A stretch of DNA of 64,000 nucleotides, from contig NW_015622544.1 of assembly GCF_000835495.1 (NCBI RefSeq), positions 2,260,855-2,324,854 on the forward strand. The letters are read 5' to 3'. Each line of letters begins with the position of its first letter. The first letter of the stretch is position 1. Origin of the DNA: Cladophialophora immunda. Lineage: Eukaryota > Ascomycota > Eurotiomycetes > Chaetothyriales > Herpotrichiellaceae. This document shows positions 1 to 9,912 of the stretch, piece after piece. The notes below the pieces were generated by a model. That model searched no databases, was not told the origin of the DNA, and saw only the letters and a program-made list of their open reading frames with translations. A program made the translations under genes and the position numbers.

Positions 1-276
1 GCGGCGGCGCAACGCAGGTGACGGCATCATCTCGGAATTCATCTACCCAACTAGAACAAGCCTGGAATTGCTGGTCCCAAGGCAGGTAGCCCGAGGAGGA
101 CGGGTCTTGGCAAAATGCCAAGCCCACAGGGACGGGGCTGCGAAATTTGGGCAACCAGCGTCGGGCCAGTCCAGTCCACAGCGGCACGCAAATAATTGAC
201 CACCACTTTCCAACAAACAGATCTGATTTTCTCCTCCATCCACGACCTCGTCACCGGACTGAGAAGACAAGTCAAG
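1..276 (+). promoter_or_regulatory. Upstream region of the eL39 ribosomal protein gene
   Basis: The window opens in the promoter and 5' leader of the ribosomal protein gene that begins at 277. Frames open on the minus strand here cross the first exon and intron of that gene and have no recognisable protein content, so I read them as chance. No TATA box is evident close to the start codon, as is common for ribosomal protein genes. Confidence 0.4.
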
Positions 277-1018
277 ATGCCGGTACGTCTCCTCAAGATC
301 CTCACCAAGGCCAAGTGTGTGCGATGAATACATATCGAACACCGCCCGCCACGATCCTCATCGCCAAACTCCCCCCCTCCACCTTTCGTTGAAGCCCGCA
401 TCAAAATCCAACCTACCTTCACAAATCCGTCTACAGTTACTACATGTTTATATGAGTTCCAAGGAGAATGGCCATGAGCTGACAGTGTTTTCTTGATAGA
501 GCCACAAATCCTTCCGCACGAAGCAGAAGCTCGCAAAGGCGCAGAAGCAGAACCGACCCATCCCCCAGTGGATTCGTCTGAGGACGGGAAATACCATCAG
601 GTCAGTCGCCCATACATGACACAACGGGAACTCTTCACCCGCACAACTACACTCCATGAACATATTCTTTCGTGAATCATTGGGTCCAATCTATCATTGG
701 GAGAAAAGGCGGGACGATTTCTTGAGCCGGTCAGAACCTGGGAGTTCGGGGCACAATTCTTTGCCAGCTTGGGCTATTCTGGGAAGGAAAACGGAGATGG
801 ACACATAATGGACGACGAAGAGAGGACCAAACGGGGGCGGGCCCTTCATCCTAGCCATCATCGACTCCAGTGTTATGTGCTTTATTGTTCAGGACTTTTG
901 GGAACACGAACGCAGAAAGAGCGACGGGGTTAAAGGATCATGGCTAACACATCCGGTTGCAAACTACAGATACAACGCGAAGAGGAGACACTGGCGCAAG
1001 ACCAGAATCGGCATCTAG
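277..1018 (+). CDS. rpl39: 60S ribosomal protein L39 (eL39)
   Basis: Structural protein of the large ribosomal subunit, located at the polypeptide exit tunnel. Exons 277-282, 500-600 and 970-1018 give 51 residues, the usual family length. The first exon is only ATG CCG, followed by a GTACGT donor; exon 2 starts after TTGATAG and encodes [24 protein letters not shown] sequence (here with Ser for Thr at residue 6), and exon 3 encodes the basic end [16 protein letters not shown] before TAG. The two introns (217 and 369 nt) are long for this genome, as is frequent in fungal ribosomal protein genes. Family identity is certain from the full-length match; the joins are fixed by reading frame and by the strict conservation of the family. 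Confidence 0.96.
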
Positions 1019-1864
1019 ATTTCCCACACCAAAACCCTCATCGCCCTCCATACCCTGTCTGGATTCACAATAGCTCGCCTTTTGGGGGATCCATCCGACG
1101 AGTTGACGCGTTTCATTGTCTTCCGCGATGGGGGGATGTTTTCAGCACTGAAATGAGGCGGTGATCAGGGGGTGGAGCGTTGCTAGGACGTGAGGTGTGT
1201 ATGGGAAAGAGGAGCATTGGGGTGGAGAAGACCCATGTGTTGTCGATGGAAGGCCAGGGCTTTCTTTCCATGCTGAGCAGCAGGGGAGTCAGTTGGGGGG
1301 CATTGCTCAAGATCACCGTTCATGATCCTTACAAGCATGAATGATGGGATGGGCTGGTTCAGGAAATGACGGTCGGCAATACGCTCTAGAGACATGCGTC
1401 GAAGCCTAGTGCAAAAGAACTCAGATTAAAAACATCAACTCAAAAGAGGGTTTTCGATCTAACGTCCTCGTTCCATGCCCCCAAAAGTAAAACCCGGCCC
1501 GTCCGACTCGGCAAACACGTCGCTTCATGTTGGGAGTCATCTATGTGCAGAACGTATTTTTGGTAGCAGCCTGAACCTGCATGATTACCGCCGCCCGTCA
1601 TCCCTTCGTGAGTCGGCATGTGCATGTGTCCCTGCATCCCTGCATTTCCCAGCTCCGGTCGTTGCCGTTAGGACTTCAGGCATAAGCCACTCCATTGAGT
1701 TTGTCATGGACCGAGCATGACAAGTGATAAAAGGAGATCGATTTTGACTGCGCCACCAGCTCGATGATTTCCTGCACCCATCTGAAATCCACCCATCGTC
1801 ATTCGTCAAACGCCTCCAACGCCATCGGACTATGCTAGTTTGCGGGTAATGATGACGGAGTGAG
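1019..1864. other. Gene-free spacer between rpl39 and skp1
   Basis: This is 846 bases between the 3' ends of two convergent genes. It should hold both 3' UTRs. Small open frames on both strands are short, overlap one another and show no domain or motif. I see no RNA gene or repeat in it. Confidence 0.5.
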
Positions 1865-2475
1865 TCAACGACTGAGGGAAAGTCAGAATGCGTTGGCACG
1901 GATTCAGTAGACGGTAAACTTACTCTTCAGCCCACTCGTTTTCCCTGCGAATCTGGTCCTCTTCCTCGGGCGTGAAGTCGTTTTGGATATTGAACGTCTT
2001 ACGTATCTCCTCCGGCGACTTGCCCTTGATCATGTTGGCGACAGTCTTGCAGCCGACATCCAGCAAAGCTTTGATATCGAGATAGTTTGCCGCCAGAATG
2101 ATCTCGAAAAGCATTTCTTGGTCGACTTGCATGAATTTTTGATCCCACTCATCGATATCCGTCGTCTTCTTGCGCGAGTCCGAGTCATCTTCGTTCGTCG
2201 CAGGAGGATCATGTTTGTGATGGGTGCACCACTCAATCACCTTTTTGAGGACAGCGGCGTTGACGTTTGGGATGGGGATGGCTTCCTCCATGGCATCTTC
2301 ACCGAGATCGCCGACCATGTTCTTGATGAGAATAGATCTCTCAGCAACATCCCGGTCTGAAAACAGTCAGCTGGGAGAAACGGCGCATCTTTGTTCTTGA
2401 TTGTAGCTTACCGACTACGATGTCCTCACCATCAGAGCTCTGTAGTACCAGCTTTTTAGAGTTGTCAGACGACAT
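1865..2475 (-). CDS. skp1: SCF ubiquitin ligase adaptor Skp1
   Basis: Adaptor that links Cullin-1 to F-box proteins in SCF E3 ligases. Exons on the minus strand are 2475-2412, 2356-1924 and 1871-1865, giving 167 residues, close to the fungal norm. The N-terminus [20 protein letters not shown] starts the Skp1 POZ fold; the middle carries an acidic insert ([10 protein letters not shown]) and the [20 protein letters not shown] segment; the C-terminus has the F-box binding part ending [21 protein letters not shown]. Without the last splice the frame would stop at WAEE (1920). A GTAAGT donor at 1923, a CTGAC branch-like motif and a CCCTCAG acceptor at 1872 instead add a 7-nt exon that restores the conserved terminal D-R. 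The upstream spacer is shared with the divergent SMP3 gene. Confidence 0.95.
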
Positions 2476-3040
2476 GTTGCGAGTATAGACTTGGACTCGT
2501 GACGGGTGTGGTGCGGGGTGATGAGTGTGACTAGGATGAGACTCGCGTCAATCTCTGTTTCAGCGTAGAAGGTTGATACGAAACAGTACAGATGTAAAGG
2601 TAAGCGGAGGCTAATGTCGAGGCAAAGGGAAGAGATGAGCGTTCGAGGGCGATGTGTAGGACAAAGAGTCACAATGGAATGTGTAGGGGCTCTGCCTGCG
2701 AGGTGAAAGGCCGCAACCGTCATGCCAAGGGCGACGTTGTCTGTGCGGGATCGGCGGCTGGTTGGGTTGGGCCTTTCCCTGCTCACTTCCTTTCTGGCGA
2801 CAAAGAGAAAGATGACATTCTCACCTAAAAGTCCTGCGCTGTTGTGATCCCGCTGATCTCGGAGACGATCTATGGAGGGAACTGGAAGCACAGGGATCGA
2901 TGCACAGGAGATGAAAGGGTGCGAATGTCTACGAAAGTGTGATTAATTACTGCCTATTCGATGCCTGCTTCGCACACACATGCACAAGACAATTCACGCT
3001 GCTTAGAGCCTTTGACAAATCAAGTTCGCCTAGGTATCTC

Positions 3041-3094
3041 CCTCACAACTGCGTGCACCCTCACAACTGCGTGCACCCTCACAACTGCGTGCAC
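3041..3094 (+). repeat. Three perfect copies of an 18-bp tandem repeat
   Basis: The unit CCTCACAACTGCGTGCAC occurs three times head to tail without mismatch at 3041-3058, 3059-3076 and 3077-3094, in the divergent skp1/smp3 promoter region. The unit length is a multiple of three, but no gene frame covers it. It may be a minisatellite or a cluster of protein binding sites. Confidence 0.9.
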
Positions 3095-3189
3095 AGCAGT
3101 TGCATCATTCTTTCTCTGTAGAAGGTGCTTTGTCTTTGTCTGCGGCGGCCTCCTAGCGACCTAGCAGGCTGGCAGGGCTGGGAACAGTG

Positions 3190-3198
3190 GTCACGTGA
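3190..3198. promoter_or_regulatory. CDEI/E-box-like GTCACGTGA site
   Basis: A perfect match to the RTCACRTG element bound by Cbf1-class bHLH proteins lies in the skp1/smp3 intergenic region. A Cbf1-like factor is encoded at 57132. Binding is inferred from sequence only. Confidence 0.45.
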
Positions 3199-3575
3199 GT
3201 GCAAGTCGGGCCGACGTCACCCGTTGATGGGAAGCAACATGCGCAACTCCAAGTACATACAACAACAGACCAAATCTCACTGCTGCTTGACCACCACCGA
3301 CCTTACCTGCTCCTGTGACTGTGCGCTGTCCTCGTTGCTGGAGGCTACTCGCCTTGTAGCCGTCCATCGCATCTCCTGATCCTCCTCGACAGGTAGCGAA
3401 ACCCACCACCACTTCCTATCTCCTTCCGCAAAGTGACGCGCTGGTAGACGCGCTCACGCAACACCCGATCACAATTGAGAATGAGTTGGAGGGAGTGGCT
3501 CACACCCTGTATAAGACAAAGAACAATGACACAGCTTACGTCGTATCCGGCACGGTGACTGCATCAAACGACAGG

Positions 3576-5774
3576 ATGTGGCGGTTATTGTACTTGCTCC
3601 TACTGATTGTTCGCGTCTATTTTGCCGTGTCGCCCAGTTATCTTCACCCGGACGAAATCTTTCAGGGACCAGAACCCATTGCTGGTATGCGTCAACGGAT
3701 GTCTTGAGCGGTTGACGTTGCTGATACCCTTTGACCAGGATATTTATTTCCTTATCCAACTCGTCCAACATGGGAATGGACATCTTCCCGTCCAATCCGC
3801 AGTGTCTTTCCGCTATGGCCAATCTATGGATTGCCGATGTCTCTTTTGAAATGGACTTGGGCGCAGGAAGAAGAAGGAGATCGCGTCGATCCCACCATCA
3901 TCTATTATACTCTCCGTCTTGTCATGTTTGTTCTCAGTTTTGTACTGGAGGACTGGGCTGTTCATGAACTGGTCCGCTCCCCTCGACGCTGGATCCAGGC
4001 CGTCATTTTGGTCACTTCTTCATATGTGACTTGGACCTTTCAAACACATACCTTTTCAAACTCTGTTGAGACTCTTCTTGTTTTGTGGAGTCTGGTGATG
4101 ATAGAGCGTATCTTGCGCGACAAGGTATGCCCCTGCCACGATCGCTGATGGAGCATTGACTGACGGGGCGGTCCAGAAACGGTCCGCGATCACGTCAAGT
4201 GCTGTCCTAGGGTTTCTTTTTGTATTCGGAATCTTCAATCGGGTTACTTTTCCCGCCTTCGTCGTGATACCCGGCATTCAACTCTTGCCACATTTTTGGA
4301 ATAGGTGAGTAGGGAGGACAATTGTGCCAGATCCTGACGCCCCATTGCCTCGATTCACATGGCTGACGCACATTCGAGACCTTTCTGCCTTCTTGCCCTT
4401 TCACTTTCCGGCATTTTCTGGACACTAATTGCCGTCATCATTGATACGGCCTACTATTCTGGACCATCAGCCACGAGGTCTTTCGGTGCACTCTACGACC
4501 ATGTTCGGAAGAACCCAGTAATCACTCCGCTCAATAATCTCCTGTACAATACCCAGACCAGCAATCTTGCACAACACGGCCTCCATCCGCATTATCAACA
4601 TCTTCTAGTCAACCTTCCTCAACTTCTCGGCCCAGCATTAATCCTCTTAATCGCGTCTGCCTACCCGTTCAATCTTCGCATCCTGAAAGGTATGCTCTCC
4701 AACAATCGGCTTGCCTCTGCTGGAGCAGGATGTCTTTTCCTCAGCTTTATTCCACACCAGGAACCCCGCTTCCTCCTGCCCACCATCCCTCTGATCCTGA
4801 CAAGTATTCGGGCTCCAACCTCTAAACTACTGTCAGTATTTTTCTGGACGACTTGGGTCATCTTCAACGCCCTCTTCGCAATCCTCATGGGCATCTATCA
4901 CCAAGGTGGAATCATTCCAACGCAGCTTGCCATACCTTCCCTGGTAATACACTCGTTGAACACAACCCATTCAGATGCCCATAATGTCGAAGTCTTCTGG
5001 TGGAAGACGTACCCACCGCCGACCTTCCTTCTCGGCTCTGAGCCATTGCATCCCGCAACCAACAGGTCTCTGAACATCTCCACTGTTCCGCTTATGGGGT
5101 ATCCGCAAAATGAATTGGTCTTCATGCTCATGCAACACATGCCGACATGCGACCCTTCGCTTGTGGAACGCCTAATCTTACACAAGGAGAAGACGGATGT
5201 CTTTGTGGTGGCACCACTCAGCGCATGGCGTCTCGATGCTTCCAATACCCATCAACGTTCGTCCCAGCTTCCTTCTGCCCAAACGCCAGGCTTCGACTAC
5301 CCTCCGGTCTCCAATTTCAGTTTTGCAATCGATATGAACCTTCCGCCTGCACAGTTGAGTTTGACCAATCTGGCAGTATTCCGCCGGCATTTGAACCTAG
5401 ACGACTTGGACTTTGGGGATGATGGAGTGTGGCCGACGTTGGAGAGAGTCGTGGGGAGGCGAGGACTGGGCGTATGGAGGGTTGACCGTCTCTGCGGCCC
5501 AGTAGAGTATGTCGATGCACACACAGGGCGGAAACTGGCCACAGAAGAAGTAAATATTGAAGAGGCGGAGAACGACGAAGCTCACGAGGACCCGGTTCAA
5601 GGGGCAGACTCGTCGCTGGGGTCAAGTCTGCCCTCATCCCAAGCAGTCAGTGTGTTGTCAAGTTCGACATCGATTTCCACCACATCGGCGTCCGAGGGGG
5701 AAGGAGAGAGAAGAATCAGTACCACCACAGTGCCAGCAGACATGTCGACGCAGAATCCGAGCAATGAACTGTAA
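3576..5774 (+). CDS. smp3: GPI mannosyltransferase 4 (Smp3/PIG-Z family, GT22)
   Basis: ER membrane glycosyltransferase predicted to add the fourth, side-branching mannose to the GPI core, which in yeast is needed before Gpi13 acts. Exons 3576-3684, 3739-4124, 4177-4304 and 4379-5774 give 672 residues. The N-terminus [20 protein letters not shown] is a membrane segment followed by the GT22 HPDE motif (residue ~24) and FQGPEPIAG; exon 2 carries [16 protein letters not shown], typical of this family. Several hydrophobic segments follow, and the C-terminal ~100 residues are Ser/Thr/Glu-rich and probably disordered. Donors GTATGC, GTATGC and GTGAGT and all phases agree. Other GT22 members (Gpi10, Alg9, Alg12) are possible but fit the HPDE context less well. 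Gpi13 is also in this window. Confidence 0.86.
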
Positions 5775-6375
5775 AGGAGGAAAGACCACCACGCCATTGG
5801 AGTGCCACAGTGATGGACGGCAATGTAGAAAATCAAAAGCGAAAGTTGCGACCGACCTCAATGGGTAGACATTACAGTCTCTTCTTCTAACTCGGGACAA
5901 AACAACCGCGTTCTGGTGGGTGGTTGATCGAGTAATTCTCATTCCTTGATCTGCCAAAAGGACGTAGGGTGGGATTATGTTGGGCCTGTGAGTTCTCCGA
6001 GCCCAGGTCAACCACTTGCCCTTTCTTGCTCATCTGTCATGAAAACTTGGCTAGACTAGCTATGGGACTTGACTTGCACCGAAACGCAGATTCGGGTATG
6101 TCGTAGAACATGCATAGTTGGCGCAACTCCCCAGAACTTGATCGTCCCTGTCGTTTCCTCCAGCGACACCCATTACCGCCATCGAAAGGCTCTCCCCACG
6201 CACATGAGCGACCAGGTCAGTCGCCAACTCTTGCTGCCATGATATCTCAAGCTGTCACTTGACGTCGCATGCAGGCAGGCCATCCAAAGACGCATTGTGC
6301 AAACCACCAGAACTCCGCTTTCGGTTTCGGACCCAGTTGTATCGATATGGCGCTAAAGGCGATGAACCCCTCTGA
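5775..6375. other. Convergent 3' spacer between smp3 and rad23
   Basis: Six hundred bases between two convergent coding ends, expected to contain both 3' UTRs. I see no conserved frame, RNA gene or repeat here. Confidence 0.45.
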
Positions 6376-7826
6376 TCACTGCTCTTCGTCGTCGGGCTGC
6401 TCAAAGAGGAAGTTCGCCGCTAGTTCCTCGTTCTTGTCGCAAGCGAAGTAGGCCTGGATGACCTGGTCACGAGGGAAGCCGAGTCGGCAAAGCCGTTCGA
6501 TGGCGTCCCGCTCCTCTTCGGTTACATGGATCTGCGTTGCACCGGGAGGGAGAGTATCTTGAGCATCCTACAGTCCTAAGTCAGAAATCAATAAGACCTT
6601 GTGTTCGTCCTCTTACCTCTGCAAGCAGCTGAAGAAATTGATCCTGATTTGAACCAATCATCTGGGCAAGTTCAGGATTACCTTCGGCGAGTTGCTGTAG
6701 GATGGGCTCGAGCATTGCCGGCTGCTGCTGAACGAATTGTCTGAGTTGCTGGAAGTGCGGGCTGTTTCGCAGAAAGTCCATGTTTGTCGCTGTCCCTGCT
6801 TGAGCACTCGCTGAGGCGGCTGCTCTTCTACCACCTGGACGGCCAGCCTGTGCCGCCGCTTCGAACAGGTTGATGGGCTCGTCTCCGGCAGGCGAGGCGG
6901 CTTGAGCAGGCTGAGCAGGCTGAGGTGCTGGGGGCGATGTTGGATTTGCTGCTGCAGCTCCTGGGGTCGCCTGTTGTTGCTCTGCCTGGATATTATCGGG
7001 GATACCACTCAGGAGATATTCAATGGCGCGATCTGGGTTGAAGAAAGCTGCCCGCAATGCGCGGTCTATTTCTGGTCGCGGAAATCCCATCGCCTCCATC
7101 TCGCGGATAGTTGCTTCATTGCGGTTGCCGATCAGGAATGCCGAGGGGTCATTAAAGCCAGAGCCAGCTGTTGCAATTGCGGTTGCGGCTGCGGTCGCGG
7201 TTGCGGTCGTGGCCGCTGTGCTTTGAGCAGGCGTGGGGGTCGAGGGCTGATTTGAGGCGGTTGTAGATTGGTTGGGTTGAGGCGCAGCTGGTGCGGCGGG
7301 TGTGGACGTAGAGGTGGAGGTTGATGGAGCAGGTGTCGAGGGACTGCCAGACTTGGCCGCCGGGGGAGCTTTTGGCTGAAGGAGAAACACCATCAACTGA
7401 CTGTCGCCTTAAGCATGGGATGATAACCAACCTTTGATATCATACAGACAATAAAACCTTTCTCTTCAATTTTGTAGGACTCGACGGTGTTGGCGTCGGC
7501 GAGGACCTTGCCTGTCCTGAGGTCAGCTGTCTGGAGGTCGAAGCGCAGTAGGTGGATTCAAGGTCTGCATACCAGCGTAGATGAGTTTCTGCTGCGAGGA
7601 TTCCCATCCTTTCTCTTTGGCAATCTTCTCTTTCACCTGGGCGATCTGAGCGCATGGGGTAAGCCTGTTGTCTTGGTTCAGGAAGTTGGAGAAAAGTGAA
7701 ATGCGTACTGTATCTGATGGCTCGGCATCGATCGTGAACTTTTGCTGCTTGAGATCCTGTCACGGGCATTAGTGACTCTCCGACCGGTAACAGGTCAGAT
7801 TTACGGACTCTGAAGGAGAGCTTCAT
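6376..7826 (-). CDS. rad23: UV excision repair / proteasome shuttle protein Rad23
   Basis: Brings ubiquitylated proteins to the proteasome and stabilises Rad4 in nucleotide excision repair. Six minus-strand exons: 7826-7809, 7756-7709, 7645-7573, 7511-7432, 7375-6617 and 6567-6376; 389 residues. The first four exons encode the ubiquitin-like domain (residues 1-73, [22 protein letters not shown]). A long Pro/Ala/Thr-rich linker leads to UBA1 (~157-195, [20 protein letters not shown]), an XPC-binding STI1-type domain (~262-313, [16 protein letters not shown]) and UBA2 near the end ([20 protein letters not shown]). The first intron uses a slightly weak GTCCGT donor after an 18-nt exon, but frame and family continuity support it. 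A CDEI-like box lies 270 bp upstream. Confidence 0.96.
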
Positions 7827-8334
7827 CTTGCCCCGCCACGCACACAAAGCGGTCGGATTTCGTCAACGGAATGTCACTGGGTCACAGACTCAAGTCTTGG
7901 ATCGATAAGATAGAAACAAGTCAGGAAAGCGAAGATGGCTTTCAAAGAAAATGAGTGGCCTGACTGTTGTTGGGAAGGGGAGGATGTGTAAGTTGAGAAG
8001 GCAAGATGAACAAATGCGGCGAAAGGGTCGCCAGTCGCAGGCTGGTGACGCTTGCCTCGCGCTGCCTGCCGCAGGAGGAGCCTTATGCGACTGGAGTTCA
8101 CGTGACCACACCCTTGGGCGCAGTGTTTGATAGTCGGCCTCAGAGCCGCCTCGTCCTTTGCTGGTACTAATGATAAACTTGAATGGATATTTAGGGAATC
8201 AACAAGCCTGGATCATATGCAGCTATATCACTACCCAAGAGAGCCAGTTGGTACAAGCCATGTACTGGAGATGTAAGCGCTGCCGACATCCGATTCAAGT
8301 GTAGCCGCATGTGATCGCCACACCCCCTGGAGCG
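7827..8334. promoter_or_regulatory. Spacer: rad23 promoter and med6 3' end
   Basis: About 500 bases between two minus-strand genes in tandem. It should contain the rad23 promoter and the med6 terminator. The only motif I can name is the TCACGTGAC box at 8098-8106. Confidence 0.45.
8098..8106. promoter_or_regulatory. CDEI/E-box-like TCACGTGAC site upstream of rad23
   Basis: Reverse complement is GTCACGTGA, a perfect RTCACRTG match, about 270 bp upstream of the rad23 start codon. Cbf1-class binding is inferred. Confidence 0.45.
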
Positions 8335-9451
8335 TCATGGACTGGGTTCACCCGGTTTACTCTTCCTCCGTTTGACCTTTGCTGCTCCATCAGATAGTGT
8401 CGCGGTTTTCTCTACCAGCTTAGGGCCCTTGGTGGTTGCAGACGGGATGCTCGATGTCGGAGGCACAACTGAAGCTGCTCGGGATTGACCCGGAGTACCA
8501 GTAGGCGACGTCTGCCCTTGAGCTTTAGCCTGGCCAGTCGTCGTACTCGCATCCTTGCTCTTAGAAAACCGGAAGTTCCCTGGCTCGCCCACCAACGGCA
8601 TGTCATCCACATATTCCTTTCCGTACTGCATTGTCATCCGAAGTGCGTCCCAAGCCGTCCGAGCCCCGTCATCTGATTCATCCTGGGATTGGGAAGTAGA
8701 CGCAGCCTTCTCAGTAGTAGAAGGTTGAGGGCCTGGTGTTGGCGGTGGTGGCTCATTAGGCTGCTGTGAGGCACCCAGGGTGCTTTGTGTTCCTGACGGC
8801 TGGATAGGCTTATGGTAAGTGTAGCCATGGGAGACTGAAAAGAGGCATAGATCCGCTGGCGCCGTAAAGACTTTGTTGAGTGCGGAAACCGTGTTCAGCT
8901 ATACGAGCCCACGTCAACAAAGGGGGTAGATCGAGCCCTGCGACTCGACTTACTAGACGATAATTCAGAACGCTGGCAACCGAGGGGGCTTGATAGATGA
9001 CGTTGTTGACAATATAGTAGTAGCCCAAAACCGTAATGCCGTCGTCTCGCCCGCTTTCACGGTTCTGTTTGCGAATCACCCAGACGTTGGACTTCTCAGG
9101 TCCGTTCGGTCCGTCAAAGACGACTTGCTCCTCCAGGGGATCGTGCTCGACGACGTACTGTATACCGCGCTGATGGCGCAGATTGGCCTCAAACTTGGCC
9201 CTCGTGCCTAAGATGTCGTTCTGGTTTGGCGTGCCCGCCCACTGTGTGAAGAGCGACTGATTGCCCGAGACGTGATCAAAGAAAGGCGACGTCGCGAAAT
9301 AAAAGAGCACTGCAGAGGAAGAGTCAGCGCCCGGAAAGTCCTGAGCAGCTTGTCACACACCATTGTTCGAGTGTAGAGTGCCTCCATTCCAGGCGATCCA
9401 ATTAGGGTCAAAGTGAGCTTTCTCGGTCAGGTCGTCTTTGAGATCGGCCAT
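8335..9451 (-). CDS. med6: Mediator complex subunit Med6
   Basis: Head-module subunit of Mediator, which links activators to RNA polymerase II. Exons on the minus strand are 9451-9361, 9309-8954 and 8898-8335; 336 residues. The start MADLKDDLTEKAHFDPNWIA, the block VLFYFATSPFFDHVSGNQSL and the block GYYYIVNNVIYQAPSVASVL are diagnostic of Med6, followed by FTAPADLCLFSVSHGYTYHK. The remaining ~170 residues are Pro/Ser/Gln-rich with a Lys-rich end (KRRKSKPGEPSP), as in fungal orthologues. Introns have GTGTGT and GTAAGT donors and keep frame. The gene is divergent from the PABA synthase gene, sharing a 461-bp upstream region. Confidence 0.95.
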
Positions 9452-9912
9452 AGTTGCTGATTCGCGACGACGGATGTAATCATCTTGCGCGCTTCTTCAA
9501 CACTGTCGTGTCCCTATCCTCGCAGACTTCACCGTCTTCTTGAATGAGCCATGATTGGGCGACACTGGCAAGACCGTCGACAAGTTTGGGTGCAAATTGG
9601 GGGATGTCCTGCTACGGCGGAGCAGATGTAGCCTTGGCGTCTCCGGCAAAACATTTTGACCTGCTGCCAAATTTTCTCCCTTTCACCACGAAACTTTTCC
9701 GGGATGACTGCAATCATCGCCATCTTCTCCCGACTTTTGTTTTCGTAGGTAGTGGGAGGGAGGTCGTCTTCTACTTGTTTGTTTCTGCATTGTCGATGGG
9801 ATCTTCTGGCGTCTCTGGTCTGGGTCTGCGACTGTTCCACCATCAGTTGTTGGGTATAAAGCCAGAGGAGTAATTCACCTCTCTCCATCAGGTTGACTTC
9901 GACACAGTATCG
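9452..9912. promoter_or_regulatory. Shared upstream region of med6 and the PABA synthase gene
   Basis: A 461-bp divergent promoter. A TATAAA at 9855-9860 stands 53 bp before the PABA synthase start codon. Open frames inside are short and lack recognisable content. Confidence 0.5.
9855..9860 (+). promoter_or_regulatory. Putative TATA box of the PABA synthase gene
   Basis: TATAAA 53 bp upstream of the ATG at 9913, in a suitable place for a short-leader transcript. Sequence match only. Confidence 0.4.

Larger units (their letters stand above)
2476..3575. promoter_or_regulatory. Shared upstream region of skp1 and smp3
   Basis: These 1.1 kb separate two divergent genes and must hold both promoters and leaders. 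They contain a threefold 18-bp tandem repeat (3041-3094) and a Cbf1-type GTCACGTGA box (3190-3198). The open frames seen here are short and do not resemble known proteins. Confidence 0.5.
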
